NCBI GenBank assembly: GCA_964423615.1
Contig: CAYRFQ010000006.1
Coordinates: 62,001 to 126,000, forward strand
DNA from: CAYRFQ01 sp964423615
GTDB taxonomy: Bacteria; Planctomycetota; Planctomycetia; Gemmatales; Gemmataceae
Direction of reading: 5' to 3'
DNA: 64,000 bases
This document shows positions 18,201 to 26,235 of this stretch, in pieces. The number at the start of each line of letters is the position of its first letter. Position 1 is the stretch's first letter. Both the position numbers and the translations under genes were made by a program. Under the pieces are notes generated by a model. It was given only the letters and a program-made list of their open reading frames with translations, did not search any database and had not been told where the DNA came from.

Positions 18201-21036
18201 CCAGCAGTTTCCGGCTCCCGGCAATCCACTCCTTGCCTCGCATTTGAAGCTCATTCGGCATTTCTCCAGGCGGAGGAACCGCAGCACCTTTGCCCTGGAG
18301 CGTCGCAAGATGTCTGGTCCGTTCCTCGATCGGTCCGAGGTCAAACCCAAACGTCTGGGCGAGGCCACGAGCTTCGCCCAACAACGCTTCGGCTTTCTCG
18401 AATCGCCGAGGATCGAGCGAGTTGTTGGCGGCATTGTCCGCGTCATGCATCAACTTGCCGATATCATGCTTGGCGTGCATGTTCAAATCCAACAACACTT
18501 TCTGTGGGGAGTCACTCGACAAATGGCCGTTCCAAGTTCCCGACCCCACTCCTCGTTTGCCTGCATCGATCACTGCCCGGTTGACCGCCAGGGCCTTCTC
18601 ACGAGCCTCGGCCAGGCGTCCCTGTCGTTGGAGGTCACGGATGACCTTCAACTCGGCAATGACCTTTTTCTCAAAGCCCGGAGGCTCAGAACCGATGGGC
18701 GTCTTGATTCTACCATCCCCCTTCAGCCCATCACCTTTCCCAGGAATTGGCAGAGGATTGTTCCCGCCAGGCATTGATGGTGTCCTCTCCGCGATGGTTG
18801 GGGCCTTACCCGGTTTTCTGATCGGTTCTGTCCCCGGCACGTTGTTGCCAAGGCCATTCCCGGCCAGCTTGCCCTCGGGAGACGGAATTCTCGGAGTGTC
18901 CGTTCGACTCGGCTCTGACCCGACTCGTGGAACCGTGCGGTTGTTCTTCTTCCGTTCGATCTCGACCTTCGCGATTTCGGCCAGTAACGTCTTCGGTCGG
19001 TCGCTGATGTCCCACACCGAGAATCGATGTTTACGTTGCGCTTGCCAAGCCAGTCGTTTGGCCTCTTTGAGATTTCCCTGTTGGAACTCACCCCGCGCCT
19101 GATCGAGAAGTTTCAAAGCGGCTTCTCGGTTAATCTTGTTCCGGGCTTGTTGGATTTGGCCGTGCAGCTTATTCGGGTTGTCGCCGAATAAACCCCAGTT
19201 GGCCCCCGGAGCGTTCGCGGCCCGTGTGCAAAGCTTCTCGGCCTCGTCAAGATAACCCTGCTCGAAGAACTTGCGAGCGTATTCGAGCAAATCCCGTGGC
19301 TCCGTCACGCCTTTTGGCATCGTGGGAGCAGGTTTGGTCTGAGTCATCCCCGGATTACCCATTCTCGGGCCGGGCGTTTCCTTCGCCACACGGGGCGTCG
19401 TCAAAGCAGGCGATTTCGTCTCGATCTCCGTCAGCAAATTCTCCGGAGTTTTTTCATACCATTGCAGGTTGTGGTTGAGCAAACTCGCTTCGTTAGCAAG
19501 CTTACGGGCCAACTCCGCATTTCCCTGCCCGAGGGCTTCGTAGCCTTGCTCGATCAGCTTCCTGGCTTTGGTCGTGGTCGGATCTTCTCGCAACTGGAAA
19601 GTCGTCCGAATGACACGGTCAGCCTTGTGGACATCCCGCATCAAATCACCAGGAGTTTTCTCTCCGCGAGCCAATCGAGGACGCAAAGCGTGAGCCTTTT
19701 CGGCCAGGCGAGCTGCTGTGGGATAATCTCGCACGAGCAACGCTTGGTACCCCTGACGGATCATGTCTCGGGCCGTTTCTGTAGCCGTCGGGCTTGGCTT
19801 CCCTGTCCACGGAGCTGTTCCCTGTCCCCTGTTTTCTGTTCCCTGTCTCCTGCTTTCTGTTACCTGTCCCGTATTCTCTATTCGGTGCTGGTTCGGAGAA
19901 GGAGAACTACCCTGGGCGTACTTCGTCGACGGATCTGCTGGAGGTGGAAGTTCCGTCCGATTGTCGGTGTTGGGTTTCTTGCCCCACGCCAACATGCTAC
20001 GAAGCGGACGAAACCCTCCATTGGTCTCCTTCGGACTGGAGTCTGGTCCCTGTTGGACGCGTGCCGCTCGTACGTCACGAAGGACCTTCGACGGCGAATC
20101 GCTGTTCCAGGGCATCCAGCTTGGTAAAACACCCGAATACGCCTTCTTCGCCTGGTTCGCAAGCCGTTCGGCGGTGTCGTAGTCTCCGCGTTTCATGGCT
20201 TCCCGGGCCGCACTCAAGAGACCACTATAATCTTTCGTTGCGGAGGCATCTTCGGTCTGCTCGGAGCCCCTTCGGTACTCTTGAGGGTAAGCCCCCGGCC
20301 CCATGTTTTCTGGTCGACTTCCCTCCGGACTGCCAATGGTTTCGGCAGGTCCGGCACGAAAACCCCTCTCGGGTGCATTCGAATTCGGGACTCTGGCCTG
20401 GAGTTGTTGCTGTAGCTTGAGTTGGAGTCGTCGGTCTCCCGGACTCAAATACTGGTTCCGACTCGCGGCAACCAAGAAAGCATTCGCTCGCTGCCGATCC
20501 CCACCCTGCAGTGCCTCATTGGCCTTGAGCAACAAATCATGTCCCTGCTGCCTGCCTTGTAAAGCAATCGTCGTCTGGGTGATCTGTTTCTCCAAATCTT
20601 GACGCTCATAAGGCTCGAGTTGAGGCCTTTGTTGATCGATCTGTCGCGCTTGTTGGAACAATCGATAGGCGGTTTGGTAATCCCCTCGAGTCCAAGCCAG
20701 GTTCGCTTCCCGCCTAATTTCTCGAGCACGAGGCAACCGCTTCGAAGGATTCGGAGGCTCCAAAAACGATTGTGCGAAGGAAGGCGCCCCTTGGCCAAGC
20801 AGGACCACGCCCAAAGCCACTGCGGCAACAATCTTCAAAGGTAGAAAGAGCCAACGGGAAGGAGGAATAGTCTCTGCCTTCTGCCTTTCGCCTTCTGCCT
20901 TCTGCCTTTGCCACAGGCGTGTTCGGAGTTTTCTGTTCGGTGTTGCTCCGGACAGCCAGTCCTCTGGGCAGGTCCGTCGCAAAACCTCTTCTGTCACGCG
21001 TCTGGCCACCGTAGACTCCTTTCCCGTGAACCCCAT
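15298..21036 (-). CDS. Giant TPR-like repeat protein with C-terminal secretin domain
   Basis: A 1912-residue product. Residues 1-60 are unusual, partly encoded by repeat sequence; a membrane or signal segment (LKIVAAVALGVVLLGQG) follows at about 67-90. Residues 90-1300 hold many ~50-residue helical repeats with GDYxTAxRLAxxA and endings such as TPxxLLxxI, TPR-like, alternating with Pro/Gly/Asn linkers. At about 1330 comes an STN/N0-like domain (FQDVPLKSALESLQEFSG), then secretin N-domains. The C-terminal secretin beta-domain spans about 1550-1890, with VPDGGTVLLGGL near 1832 and the end motif VLSKIPYISRLFKN. Secretins form outer-membrane channels for type II/III secretion or type IV pili. The N-terminal repeats probably form a periplasmic scaffold. 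No other secretion genes lie nearby. An AAGG site precedes the ATG. Confidence 0.85.
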   Translation of the reverse strand: MGFTGKESTVARRVTEEVLRRTCPEDWLSGATPNRKLRTRLWQRQKAEGERQKAETIPPSRWLFLPLKIVAAVALGVVLLGQGAPSFAQSFLEPPNPSKRLPRAREIRREANLAWTRGDYQTAYRLFQQARQIDQQRPQLEPYERQDLEKQITQTTIALQGRQQGHDLLLKANEALQGGDRQRANAFLVAASRNQYLSPGDRRLQLKLQQQLQARVPNSNAPERGFRAGPAETIGSPEGSRPENMGPGAYPQEYRRGSEQTEDASATKDYSGLLSAAREAMKRGDYDTAERLANQAKKAYSGVLPSWMPWNSDSPSKVLRDVRAARVQQGPDSSPKETNGGFRPLRSMLAWGKKPNTDNRTELPPPADPSTKYAQGSSPSPNQHRIENTGQVTESRRQGTENRGQGTAPWTGKPSPTATETARDMIRQGYQALLVRDYPTAARLAEKAHALRPRLARGEKTPGDLMRDVHKADRVIRTTFQLREDPTTTKARKLIEQGYEALGQGNAELARKLANEASLLNHNLQWYEKTPENLLTEIETKSPALTTPRVAKETPGPRMGNPGMTQTKPAPTMPKGVTEPRDLLEYARKFFEQGYLDEAEKLCTRAANAPGANWGLFGDNPNKLHGQIQQARNKINREAALKLLDQARGEFQQGNLKEAKRLAWQAQRKHRFSVWDISDRPKTLLAEIAKVEIERKKNNRTVPRVGSEPSRTDTPRIPSPEGKLAGNGLGNNVPGTEPIRKPGKAPTIAERTPSMPGGNNPLPIPGKGDGLKGDGRIKTPIGSEPPGFEKKVIAELKVIRDLQRQGRLAEAREKALAVNRAVIDAGKRGVGSGTWNGHLSSDSPQKVLLDLNMHAKHDIGKLMHDADNAANNSLDPRRFEKAEALLGEARGLAQTFGFDLGPIEERTRHLATLQGKGAAVPPPGEMPNELQMRGKEWIAGSRKLLEAGRVDQARKLAIMAYDEKGDKYGVNAQAAALLRECDNEEAKQFVATANRRAEAAIFAAQQEDYQGFWAIANSIDMKLLTPTRARTLRELLSSTPAVGDGPDVPNPGVGPTKIAQGSPGELPLGPNGDQGPPGRASVGKGNSEDSLLKRQQILEQVRTDKFRQESEETQRLAFKLFSAGERERAITLLQEFDDKLAKAGLGSQQERLLRSSVATRVNQYRTIHQRALWEQARRAERERVRGNTAFDREQDKLKRQLANDKEIRKLIKEANELYNRGRFEEAAVLAWKAKSIDPDNLSANMAIRMANLARNKRDFDDIEREKEAFNLKAWNVRTGPYVGDVQQPIAIDPDRLARARKRKPGEGIPSMLKSAKEHEIEQKLLLPLPALNFQDVPLKSALESLQEFSGVNIVENTRAIEEAGINLSHPVSLRVVNISMKSALNLLLEKARLTYVIKHEVLHITTQEDAAGKVVTVTYPVADLVVAVQDSNGRRMKDLTTLLEEQANRNQGVMTPATPFYPPGSPILPAAEVGSYSDGSGFSSGGGPDGSGRIGPAYAQSPPDSFLKRTIERDLINLITTTVDPDTWSQVGGQGRIQYFPLGMGLVVTQTQDVQEQVADLLRALRKLQDLEVAIEVRLIAVSESFFEYMGLDFDLNFTTNQGRFEPQLLTGGFQPGGVINRFLPDGFTSGLTPAGTFTPDLNIPIESTSFNYTIPTLGGFPGALGANGGLSVGLAFLSDIQVFMFLEAAQGNRRANNTQAPRVTVFNGQTAVIAAQDQVAFLSGVQPSVNAFGNGINFGPQFVVPVPNVIPIGTTINVAPVVSADRRFVRLSLQLQMQNLISANIPIVPIQIPVPQVFIDGSFPGFNPALDQQFLTVPIQLPQLSSIFVQTTVTVPDGGTVLLGGLKALLEERTEYGPPVLSKIPYISRLFKNVGYGRAASSLLMMVTPRIIINEEEEQIFLEEVETIPRL
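20923..20985 (-). repeat. Repeat inside the secretin 5' end, copy 1
   Basis: The segment containing GCTCCGGACAGCCAGTCC and GGGCAGGTCCGTCG resembles the intergenic segment at 21160-21224 (GCTCCGGACACCCAGCATC, GGGCAAGTCCGTCG). The N-terminal ~45 codons of the secretin are therefore repeat-derived. Confidence 0.55.
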
Positions 21037-21159
21037 TTTGCCTTGACTTCACGTGTATTGGCCGCAGACCTTTCGTGTCCTGCGGTATCTCGTCGAATTA
21101 TCTGGTCGTTTGCGGCGACAGAATTCCCCAGAGAATGGAATGGCCGGGGCGAAAACGAC

Positions 21160-21224
21160 GGTGTCTTTTGGTCGTTTTCGCTCCGGACACCCAGCATCAC
21201 GGGCAAGTCCGTCGTGAAGCTTCC
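21160..21224 (-). repeat. Repeat upstream of secretin, copy 2
   Basis: Intergenic partner of the segment at 20923-20985. In the frame equivalent to the secretin start it translates to an RRTCP-x-x-W-x-SGA pattern like that of the secretin N-terminus, but with a stop. See the finding on the repeat-derived N-terminus. Confidence 0.5.
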
Positions 21225-21608
21225 CTTACCTGACCTCCGCACCCGAGTCGATCGGCACGATCGCTGTACCATGAGGTAGCGAATGCTCGTCGCCATCGAA
21301 CTCCACGGCTTCCCCTCGCGCCGCAAGCACGGTCGCAACGGATGCTTGAGTCATTTCTTTCTTTAAAGTTGAGGTTTGTAGCAGGGCAGGTTGATACTGT
21401 CAGCAGGAAGAAAAATCAAGACGATTTCTCTCAAAATGTTGAAGGACTGTGGCGGACGAAGAAGTGTGGTATTCTGGTTGCTCCCCAAAACCGTCGATGT
21501 CAATCAACTCTCCGCATTTCGTAGGGACACGCGCCTCGCTTACCATCTGTATTTCGTAGGGACACGCGGCGGGTTGTCGGATAAACAAGTGTCGTGATTT
21601 CGATTTTC
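21225..21608. other. Intergenic, half-site repeats only
   Basis: No gene. Two direct copies of TTTCGTAGGGACACGCG occur at about 21517-21533 and 21552-21568; the core GTAGGnACACGCG is also in the hairpin repeat at 45826. Confidence 0.5.
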
Positions 21609-21654
21609 AGCCCCGCAGGGGCGAAAGATCCTAGCCGTGGGTATGAACCCACGG
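21609..21654. repeat. REP-like double hairpin
   Basis: AGCCCCGCAGGGGC forms one short hairpin and CCGTGGGT-ATGA-ACCCACGG (21635-21654) a perfect second one, separated by a short purine-rich link. This arrangement resembles REP-like elements widespread in planctomycete and verrucomicrobial genomes. It abuts the repeat at 21654-21712. Confidence 0.65.
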
Positions 21655-21712
21655 AACTCAAAGAACCACAACAAACACGACAGTCATTGATCCGCCCACC
21701 CTTCGCGTGTCC
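21654..21712 (-). repeat. Dispersed repeat, copy A (partner 45869-45926)
   Basis: Read on the minus strand, ACACGCGAAGGGTGGGCGG, then ATCAATGACTGTCGTGTTTG and GGTTCTTTGAGTTC match the plus-strand segment at 45869-45926 with few differences. It is non-coding and of unknown function. Confidence 0.65.
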
Positions 21713-21846
21713 CATGGGTAAGCTAGCGATTTCGTAGCCTCACAAGCCTTGCTTGTCATCGGCTCATCTGTGCCCAACGCAATCGCACATAGCTCGAAAG
21801 CGGCGGTGGCAAACCAGAAAAGAATGGCGTACCACCTTCCCAACAA

Positions 21847-22347
21847 CTAGGCCTGTGGTGCTCCTTGCGTTGCAGCGGCTTCTTCTTGCTTGCGAGCTTT
21901 CCGCGCATCAATGAACGATTTGACACAGAGTCCGACAAACCCGCCGCACAACACCAAATTCGCAATGTTGGCAATCAAAGCCACGGGGAGACCCGTTCCT
22001 TCGGCCTTGGCTTCTTTCTCTTCCGATGTTTTCCCTTCCGATGTTTTCCCTTCCGATGTTTTCTCTTCTGATTTCTCGGTAGTCGTCGGCGTGACCATGG
22101 TTTTGGTGATCCGATAGCCCGAACCCAAGAAACCAATCAATCCAACAAGGACGGCCACATGCATCGCGTGCATTCGAAGGTTCTCTTTAAGGGCCAGAAT
22201 GCCCATACCAATCAAGACGACACCAAGAGCGCTCGGGATCAACGCCGTCAACGATGCCTTGGGTGTCGTCAAAGCGTATCCATATCCCGCTATCCCCAAG
22301 GCTACTAACGCAAGGCCGAAGCCTATCGAAACTGGACCCATTTTCAT
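21847..22347 (-). CDS. Small multi-pass membrane protein
   Basis: From the ATG at 22347 (AAGGAA site 8 bases upstream) the protein has 166 residues; the long in-frame extension to 22533 is not protein-like. It has four hydrophobic segments: VSIGFGLALVALGIAGYGYA, LIPSALGVVLIGMGILAL, HVAVLVGLIGFLGSGY and ALIANIANLVLCGGFVGLCV. Between segments 3 and 4 is a hydrophilic loop with a 5-residue tandem (KTSEG KTSEG KTSEE) encoded by a 15-base DNA repeat. The family is not recognised. Confidence 0.7.
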   Translation of the reverse strand: MKMGPVSIGFGLALVALGIAGYGYALTTPKASLTALIPSALGVVLIGMGILALKENLRMHAMHVAVLVGLIGFLGSGYRITKTMVTPTTTEKSEEKTSEGKTSEGKTSEEKEAKAEGTGLPVALIANIANLVLCGGFVGLCVKSFIDARKARKQEEAAATQGAPQA

Positions 22348-22643
22348 GGCTCTATTCCTTAGTAATGAAAATTTCGAAACGTGTTCTGAGAAAGCCAAGT
22401 CTACTTGGAGCATTCCACGATTACTGTGGATACACGTCAAAGAAGGAAAATACCTCGAGCCATAGCTCTCGTTTTTTCCGCCGCTCGCGTGTACCACTCG
22501 CTCCGGACCCGACACAAGCGTGAACCACTCCAAGTCATACTATATCAGGACGGACAATACAGTCACCCAGAGGACCTGAGAGTTCGGGCGAAGCCAAAAC
22601 GGCTCCTTTCGATCGTCGAATCTATGGAGTGTCGTCCCCTGAC
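22348..22643. other. Intergenic, no feature seen
   Basis: About 300 bases between two minus-strand genes. It should contain the promoter of the small membrane protein; nothing else is recognised. Confidence 0.4.
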
Positions 22644-23888
22644 TCATTGGGCGACTTTGCGAAAGAACGATCGAACGTCACGAACCAACAGTTCTGGTTG
22701 TTCGAGGGCGGCAAAATGCCCACCTCGGGGCATCTCCGTCCAGTGCACCAAGTTGACCTTGGCTTTCACCCAAGCCCGAGGCGGCACCACGATTTCCTTG
22801 GGAAACAAGGCTGCACCAACAGGCACACGGCCAACCTTCCGATCCCCCTTGTAGAACTCTCGCTCGAAATAAATCCGTGCCGACGAAGTTGACGATTGAG
22901 TGATCCAGTAGATCATCACATTCGTCAACAACTCGTCTTTGGTAAAGGAATTCTCAAGGTTGCCTCGATGGTCACTCCACGCCCAGAACTTGTCGATAAT
23001 CCACGCCGCAAGTCCGACAGGCGAGTCGTTCAGAGCATACCCAAGCGTCTGCGGTCGCGTACCCTGGATCGCCCCATACGCTCGATGGTTACGAAGCTCC
23101 TGTTGCCGTTTCTGGAAGCGGATTCGTTCGGCCTTGGTGACGCCCTTGTAAGCATTCGGCCCCTTCGGCGTCCGGACAGGCACAAAATTCAAGTGAACAC
23201 CAATCACATGTTTGGAATCGTACGTTCCGAGCCATCTCGCGACCGCGGCCCCCCAATCGCCGCCCTGAACGCCATACCGCTCATAACCAAGCCGAGCCAT
23301 CAACTTGGCCATCACCCCTGACATCCGACTGACACTCCACCCACCCTCTTTCGGCTTGTCGGAAAACCCAAAGCCAGGCAACGAAGGCACGACGACGTGG
23401 AAGGCGTCCTCAGCTTTACCACCGTGGGCAACCGGATCCGTCAACGGACCGATGACCTTGTGAAACTCATAAAACGAACCCGGCCAACCATGAACGAGTA
23501 ACAGAGGCCGGGCGTCCTTGTGTTTCGATTTCTGGTGGATAAAGTGAATGTCCAAACCATCGATGGTCGTCCGAAAGTGTGCGAACTCATTGATCTTTTT
23601 TTCCTGAGTTCGCCAGTCGTATTTCTTCTGCCAGTATCCAACTAGTTTTTTCAGATAGCCCAACTCCACTCCATAATTCCACCCAGCTCCTGCAATTTGG
23701 TCAGGAAACCGAGTCCTTGCGAGCCGAGTTTGCAGATCCCGCAACACCTCGTCCTCGACATGAATTCGGAACGGACGCACTTTCTTGGACGCCTTAACCA
23801 ACGTTTCTTCCTGCCCTGACGCGGAATTCCAGAGACAGAAAAGTAGAACCATCGCACTAACCAAGACACAAGTCGGGATTCGCAACAT
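22644..23888 (-). CDS. Exported epoxide hydrolase-like alpha/beta hydrolase
   Basis: Starting at the ATG at 23888, a signal peptide (MLRIPTCVLVSAMVLLFCLW, cleavage near Ala-Ser-Gly-Gln) leads to 414 residues. The epoxide hydrolase N-terminal domain (EHN) is visible as FRIHVEDEVLRDLQTRLART, then GWNYGVELGYLKKLV and YDWR. The hydrolase core has LLLVHGWPGSFYEF (HGWP oxyanion motif), nucleophile Asp211 in VQGGDWGAAVA, and His in GGHFAALEQPELL near the C-terminus. Such enzymes open epoxides to diols through an aspartyl ester. Export is unusual for detoxifying forms but common in Planctomycetes. The natural substrate is unknown. Confidence 0.88.
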   Translation of the reverse strand: MLRIPTCVLVSAMVLLFCLWNSASGQEETLVKASKKVRPFRIHVEDEVLRDLQTRLARTRFPDQIAGAGWNYGVELGYLKKLVGYWQKKYDWRTQEKKINEFAHFRTTIDGLDIHFIHQKSKHKDARPLLLVHGWPGSFYEFHKVIGPLTDPVAHGGKAEDAFHVVVPSLPGFGFSDKPKEGGWSVSRMSGVMAKLMARLGYERYGVQGGDWGAAVARWLGTYDSKHVIGVHLNFVPVRTPKGPNAYKGVTKAERIRFQKRQQELRNHRAYGAIQGTRPQTLGYALNDSPVGLAAWIIDKFWAWSDHRGNLENSFTKDELLTNVMIYWITQSSTSSARIYFEREFYKGDRKVGRVPVGAALFPKEIVVPPRAWVKAKVNLVHWTEMPRGGHFAALEQPELLVRDVRSFFRKVAQ

Positions 23889-24106
23889 GGAAGTAGCCTC
23901 GTGAGGTTTGGGAACTACGCAGGGAAGGTTCGAATGTGGCATCAAAGCGACCAACGAAACCCCGAAAAACCATCAACGTATGTCTGAAGGCAAGATACTC
24001 AACCTACAGTTCCGGGCAACCTCCGGAATCTCCCGACCGGCTCTATTTGGCTTGCAAAAACGCACCAACCGAGTAACATTGACAAAGTCAAAGTCCTACT
24101 TGACAT

Positions 24107-24181
24107 CGGGCCGTAGCGCAGCTTGGCTAGCGCGCCTGAATGGGGTTCAGGAGGTCGGAGGTTCGAATCCTCTCGGCCCGA
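24107..24181 (+). tRNA. tRNA-Pro (anticodon GGG)
   Basis: A 75-base cloverleaf. The acceptor stem CGGGCCG/CGGCCCG is perfect, with A73. The anticodon stem CCTGA/TCAGG closes ATGGGGT, with T33 and anticodon GGG (reads CCC/CCU). The T arm is GGAGGTTCGAATCCTC. The D loop is longer than in tRNA-Ala. CCA is not encoded. Confidence 0.95.
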
Positions 24182-24188
24182 TTTTCGA

Positions 24189-24226
24189 AAGGTCGCCGTA
24201 ACAACAGGTTACGGCGACCTTTTTTG
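24189..24226 (+). terminator. Strong rho-independent terminator of tRNA-Pro
   Basis: A perfect 14-bp stem AAGGTCGCCGTAAC / GTTACGGCGACCTT with a 5-base loop, followed by a T tract. It begins 8 bases after the tRNA. Confidence 0.92.
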
Positions 24227-24263
24227 TGAGCCCCGGCAAGCTTCTTCACTTCTTGCACAGTTA

Positions 24264-24346
24264 CTTGCACGGAATAGGCCCCGCGGCATAGCGGGGCCAA
24301 CAACCTTTCGGTTGCATGGGTGATGTTTTGACCGAAGGTTATCGTT
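24264..24346 (+). repeat. Second copy of the integrase-leader double hairpin, without integrase
   Basis: TTGCACGGAATA is followed by GGCCCCGC-GGCATA-GCGGGGCC (24277-24298) and by AACCTTTCGGT (24302-24312) pairing with ACCGAAGGTT (24331-24340). Sequence and spacing match 7443-7520; the stems differ by paired changes. No integrase follows; the site is probably a footprint of a lost element beside tRNA-Pro. Confidence 0.6.
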
Positions 24347-24515
24347 CCAACGATCACAAATCTTTGCGAACGTTCAGGTAAGGTTTCCTGCTTTTTTTCG
24401 TTTCTCCTGTAACAAATCGGATTGCTCGTGGCATTACCTCACAGTGGCCGAGACGGTCGCTTCGAAGTGAGGCTCACAGAGCTATCTTGTTCCTTTCACA
24501 ATCAGGAGACATACG

Positions 24516-25298
24516 ATGCTATCTTTCACCCAGAATCACAACAACAAGTCCTCGATCACGGCAGATCTCAACATCGAGCGGCTCGAACAACGAGACGTTC
24601 CGGCGGTCATATTCAATGCTTCCAGTGGTTTCCTTGGTGTCTACGGAACCAATTCCTCTGATGTTTTGGAAGTCCGGTATGAACACCAGGGCACAAGTTC
24701 CCCCTACGACGACAAAGTCATTGTCGAAATCAACAACAGTGTGGAAGCCATTTACGATCGGTACAAACTCGAATTGGTAGGACCGCGAAGTGTCCAATGG
24801 ACTCCGAATGTCAAACACATTTCGATGTATGGATATAACGGTATCGATAGGTTGTTTAACAACACCGCAATTCCCTCCTACCAAAACGGAGGCGATGGGA
24901 CCGATGGCCTGTATGGCGGTTCTGGGAACGACACCCTCATTGGCGATTGGGGTAATGACTATCTCTTCGGTGGTAACGGAAACGACCAACTCATCGGTGG
25001 AGCTGGGAATGATTGGATGGAGGGAGGGAGTGGTAACGATTACCTGACGGACCGTCAGTTGGTTGGCGAATTTCCTGTAGAAGGTGGCAACGATACCCTT
25101 GTGGGAGGTGACGGCCAAGACACATTGTTTGGATACAGCGGGAACGACCGACTCCTAGGGGGCATCGACGGGTATGTCGATTACCTCTATGGTGGCTCGG
25201 GGAACGACTCGTTCGAAACGGAATGGTATTTTTCTGGTGGTTGGTTCAAGAACCGCAACGTCGTCATGGATTACGCGTCCGGGGATTCCTTTTTTTAG
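24516..25298 (+). CDS. Exported RTX-type calcium-binding repeat protein
   Basis: A 260-residue protein. Residues 18-30 read LNIERLEQRDVPA, a planctomycete N-terminal motif found on many exported Gemmata proteins in place of an ordinary signal peptide (resembling the Planc_extracel domain). Residues 130-235 contain nonapeptide repeats of GGxGxDxLx type (GGSGNDTLIG, GGNGNDQLIG, GGAGNDWMEG, GGSGNDYL, GGDGQDTLFG), which wind into a calcium-binding beta-roll. It is shorter than most RTX proteins and has no enzymatic domain. An AGGAGA site lies 8 bases upstream. It is followed by another protein with the same kind of N-terminus. Confidence 0.87.
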   Translation: MLSFTQNHNNKSSITADLNIERLEQRDVPAVIFNASSGFLGVYGTNSSDVLEVRYEHQGTSSPYDDKVIVEINNSVEAIYDRYKLELVGPRSVQWTPNVKHISMYGYNGIDRLFNNTAIPSYQNGGDGTDGLYGGSGNDTLIGDWGNDYLFGGNGNDQLIGGAGNDWMEGGSGNDYLTDRQLVGEFPVEGGNDTLVGGDGQDTLFGYSGNDRLLGGIDGYVDYLYGGSGNDSFETEWYFSGGWFKNRNVVMDYASGDSFF

Positions 25299-25430
25299 TC
25301 ACAGTAGTTCAAGGAACGGCTTTCTCTTATCCCTTCACGAAAATCAGAATCACCTTTGTTTGCTCTGACACGGTTTCTGTCGTCGAACTCACTGAAACAA
25401 AACACATATCTTTTTGAAAGCGATACCATT

Positions 25431-25865
25431 ATGGAACGCAAATACTCACCGTCCGTAGAAGCCTTGGAAAACCGAGAGGTTTTGTCAACGACGAGTTTGT
25501 TCTCGCCCGTCCAGACTGATGCTGTAGTCACCCCGAATTTCGAAGAGACTGCACGAATGAATCGATTGATCGTCGATCCGTCTCATGTCGAAATCGAAGC
25601 CATGAACGCCAAGCCGGATTTGAGCGTCGGGCAAGCGGGCTATCCGGCTCCGGACGATGACGGACCTTGGGGACCTCTCGGACCTCTCGTGAAGAACGCG
25701 CTCGATGAAGTGTTTCGAGTCGAGTCAACAAGGAAGACGAATATTGCTGACCAAGAACCTCTTGTGTTTCACGAGATCATTGAACTCAATGACGTCTTCG
25801 ATGTGCCAAAGCCGAACGGTGCTGCTGATCTGGGAATGACGGACTTCTCGCAACCGCGAAGCTAA
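25431..25865 (+). CDS. Hypothetical protein with LENREVLS-type export motif
   Basis: A 144-residue acidic protein. The N-terminus MERKYSPSVEALENREVLST carries the same type of motif (LExRxxLS) as its neighbour, so it is probably exported or surface-attached. The rest is low in hydrophobics, with a proline/glycine-rich stretch (DDDGPWGPLGPL) and no recognised domain. It starts at the second in-frame ATG (25431), since the motif normally lies near the N-terminus. The gap to the RTX gene is 130 bases, so they may be co-transcribed. Confidence 0.7.
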   Translation: MERKYSPSVEALENREVLSTTSLFSPVQTDAVVTPNFEETARMNRLIVDPSHVEIEAMNAKPDLSVGQAGYPAPDDDGPWGPLGPLVKNALDEVFRVESTRKTNIADQEPLVFHEIIELNDVFDVPKPNGAADLGMTDFSQPRS

Positions 25866-26235
25866 TTTAGCTGCTATCTTGGTTATCCTTCACGAGGCGG
25901 GATGCTCTCCTGCCTCGCGTAAAACTCATCCCGAGACAGCCAGGAATCATTTCTTGGCCGTCCCGGTAAACATCACGGACGTCCGATCCGTTTTATTGTC
26001 ACGTCACGTCTTCTCATATCGACAGCTCAAATCCTAGAGTTCTTACAGCTTCCTTCGCCACGACGAACTAATTCTGCGATATCTTTCGGCTCAACTCTTC
26101 CATTTCGAAACTTCAACAACGTTAAAAACCTTATGGCGATTACTGAGCTTCTGAATCGATTTTTTTGTTTGCCTCTACTCGGGTGATTCTTATATTAATC
26201 TCCGAAATCCTTATATACTGCCTCGGAAGCGAATC
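25866..26235. other. Intergenic region with terminator hairpins
   Basis: The first 100 bases hold two hairpins (listed separately). The rest is AT-rich with T runs near 26160-26220, suitable for the kinase promoter, but no confident -10/-35 pair was chosen. Confidence 0.45.
25892..25966 (+). terminator. Terminator-like pair of hairpins
   Basis: CGAGGC/GCCTCG forms a stem at about 25894-25919. Then a 16-position arm (25931-25946) pairs with 25951-25966 at 14 positions around a TCAT loop. No long T tract follows, so termination is inferred from position after the exported-protein genes. Confidence 0.5.

Noticed and set aside
15907..18777. 956-residue plus-strand open frame opposite the secretin gene
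   Set aside because: Arg/His/Gln-rich composition typical of a shadow frame, and the minus-strand secretin domains are clear.
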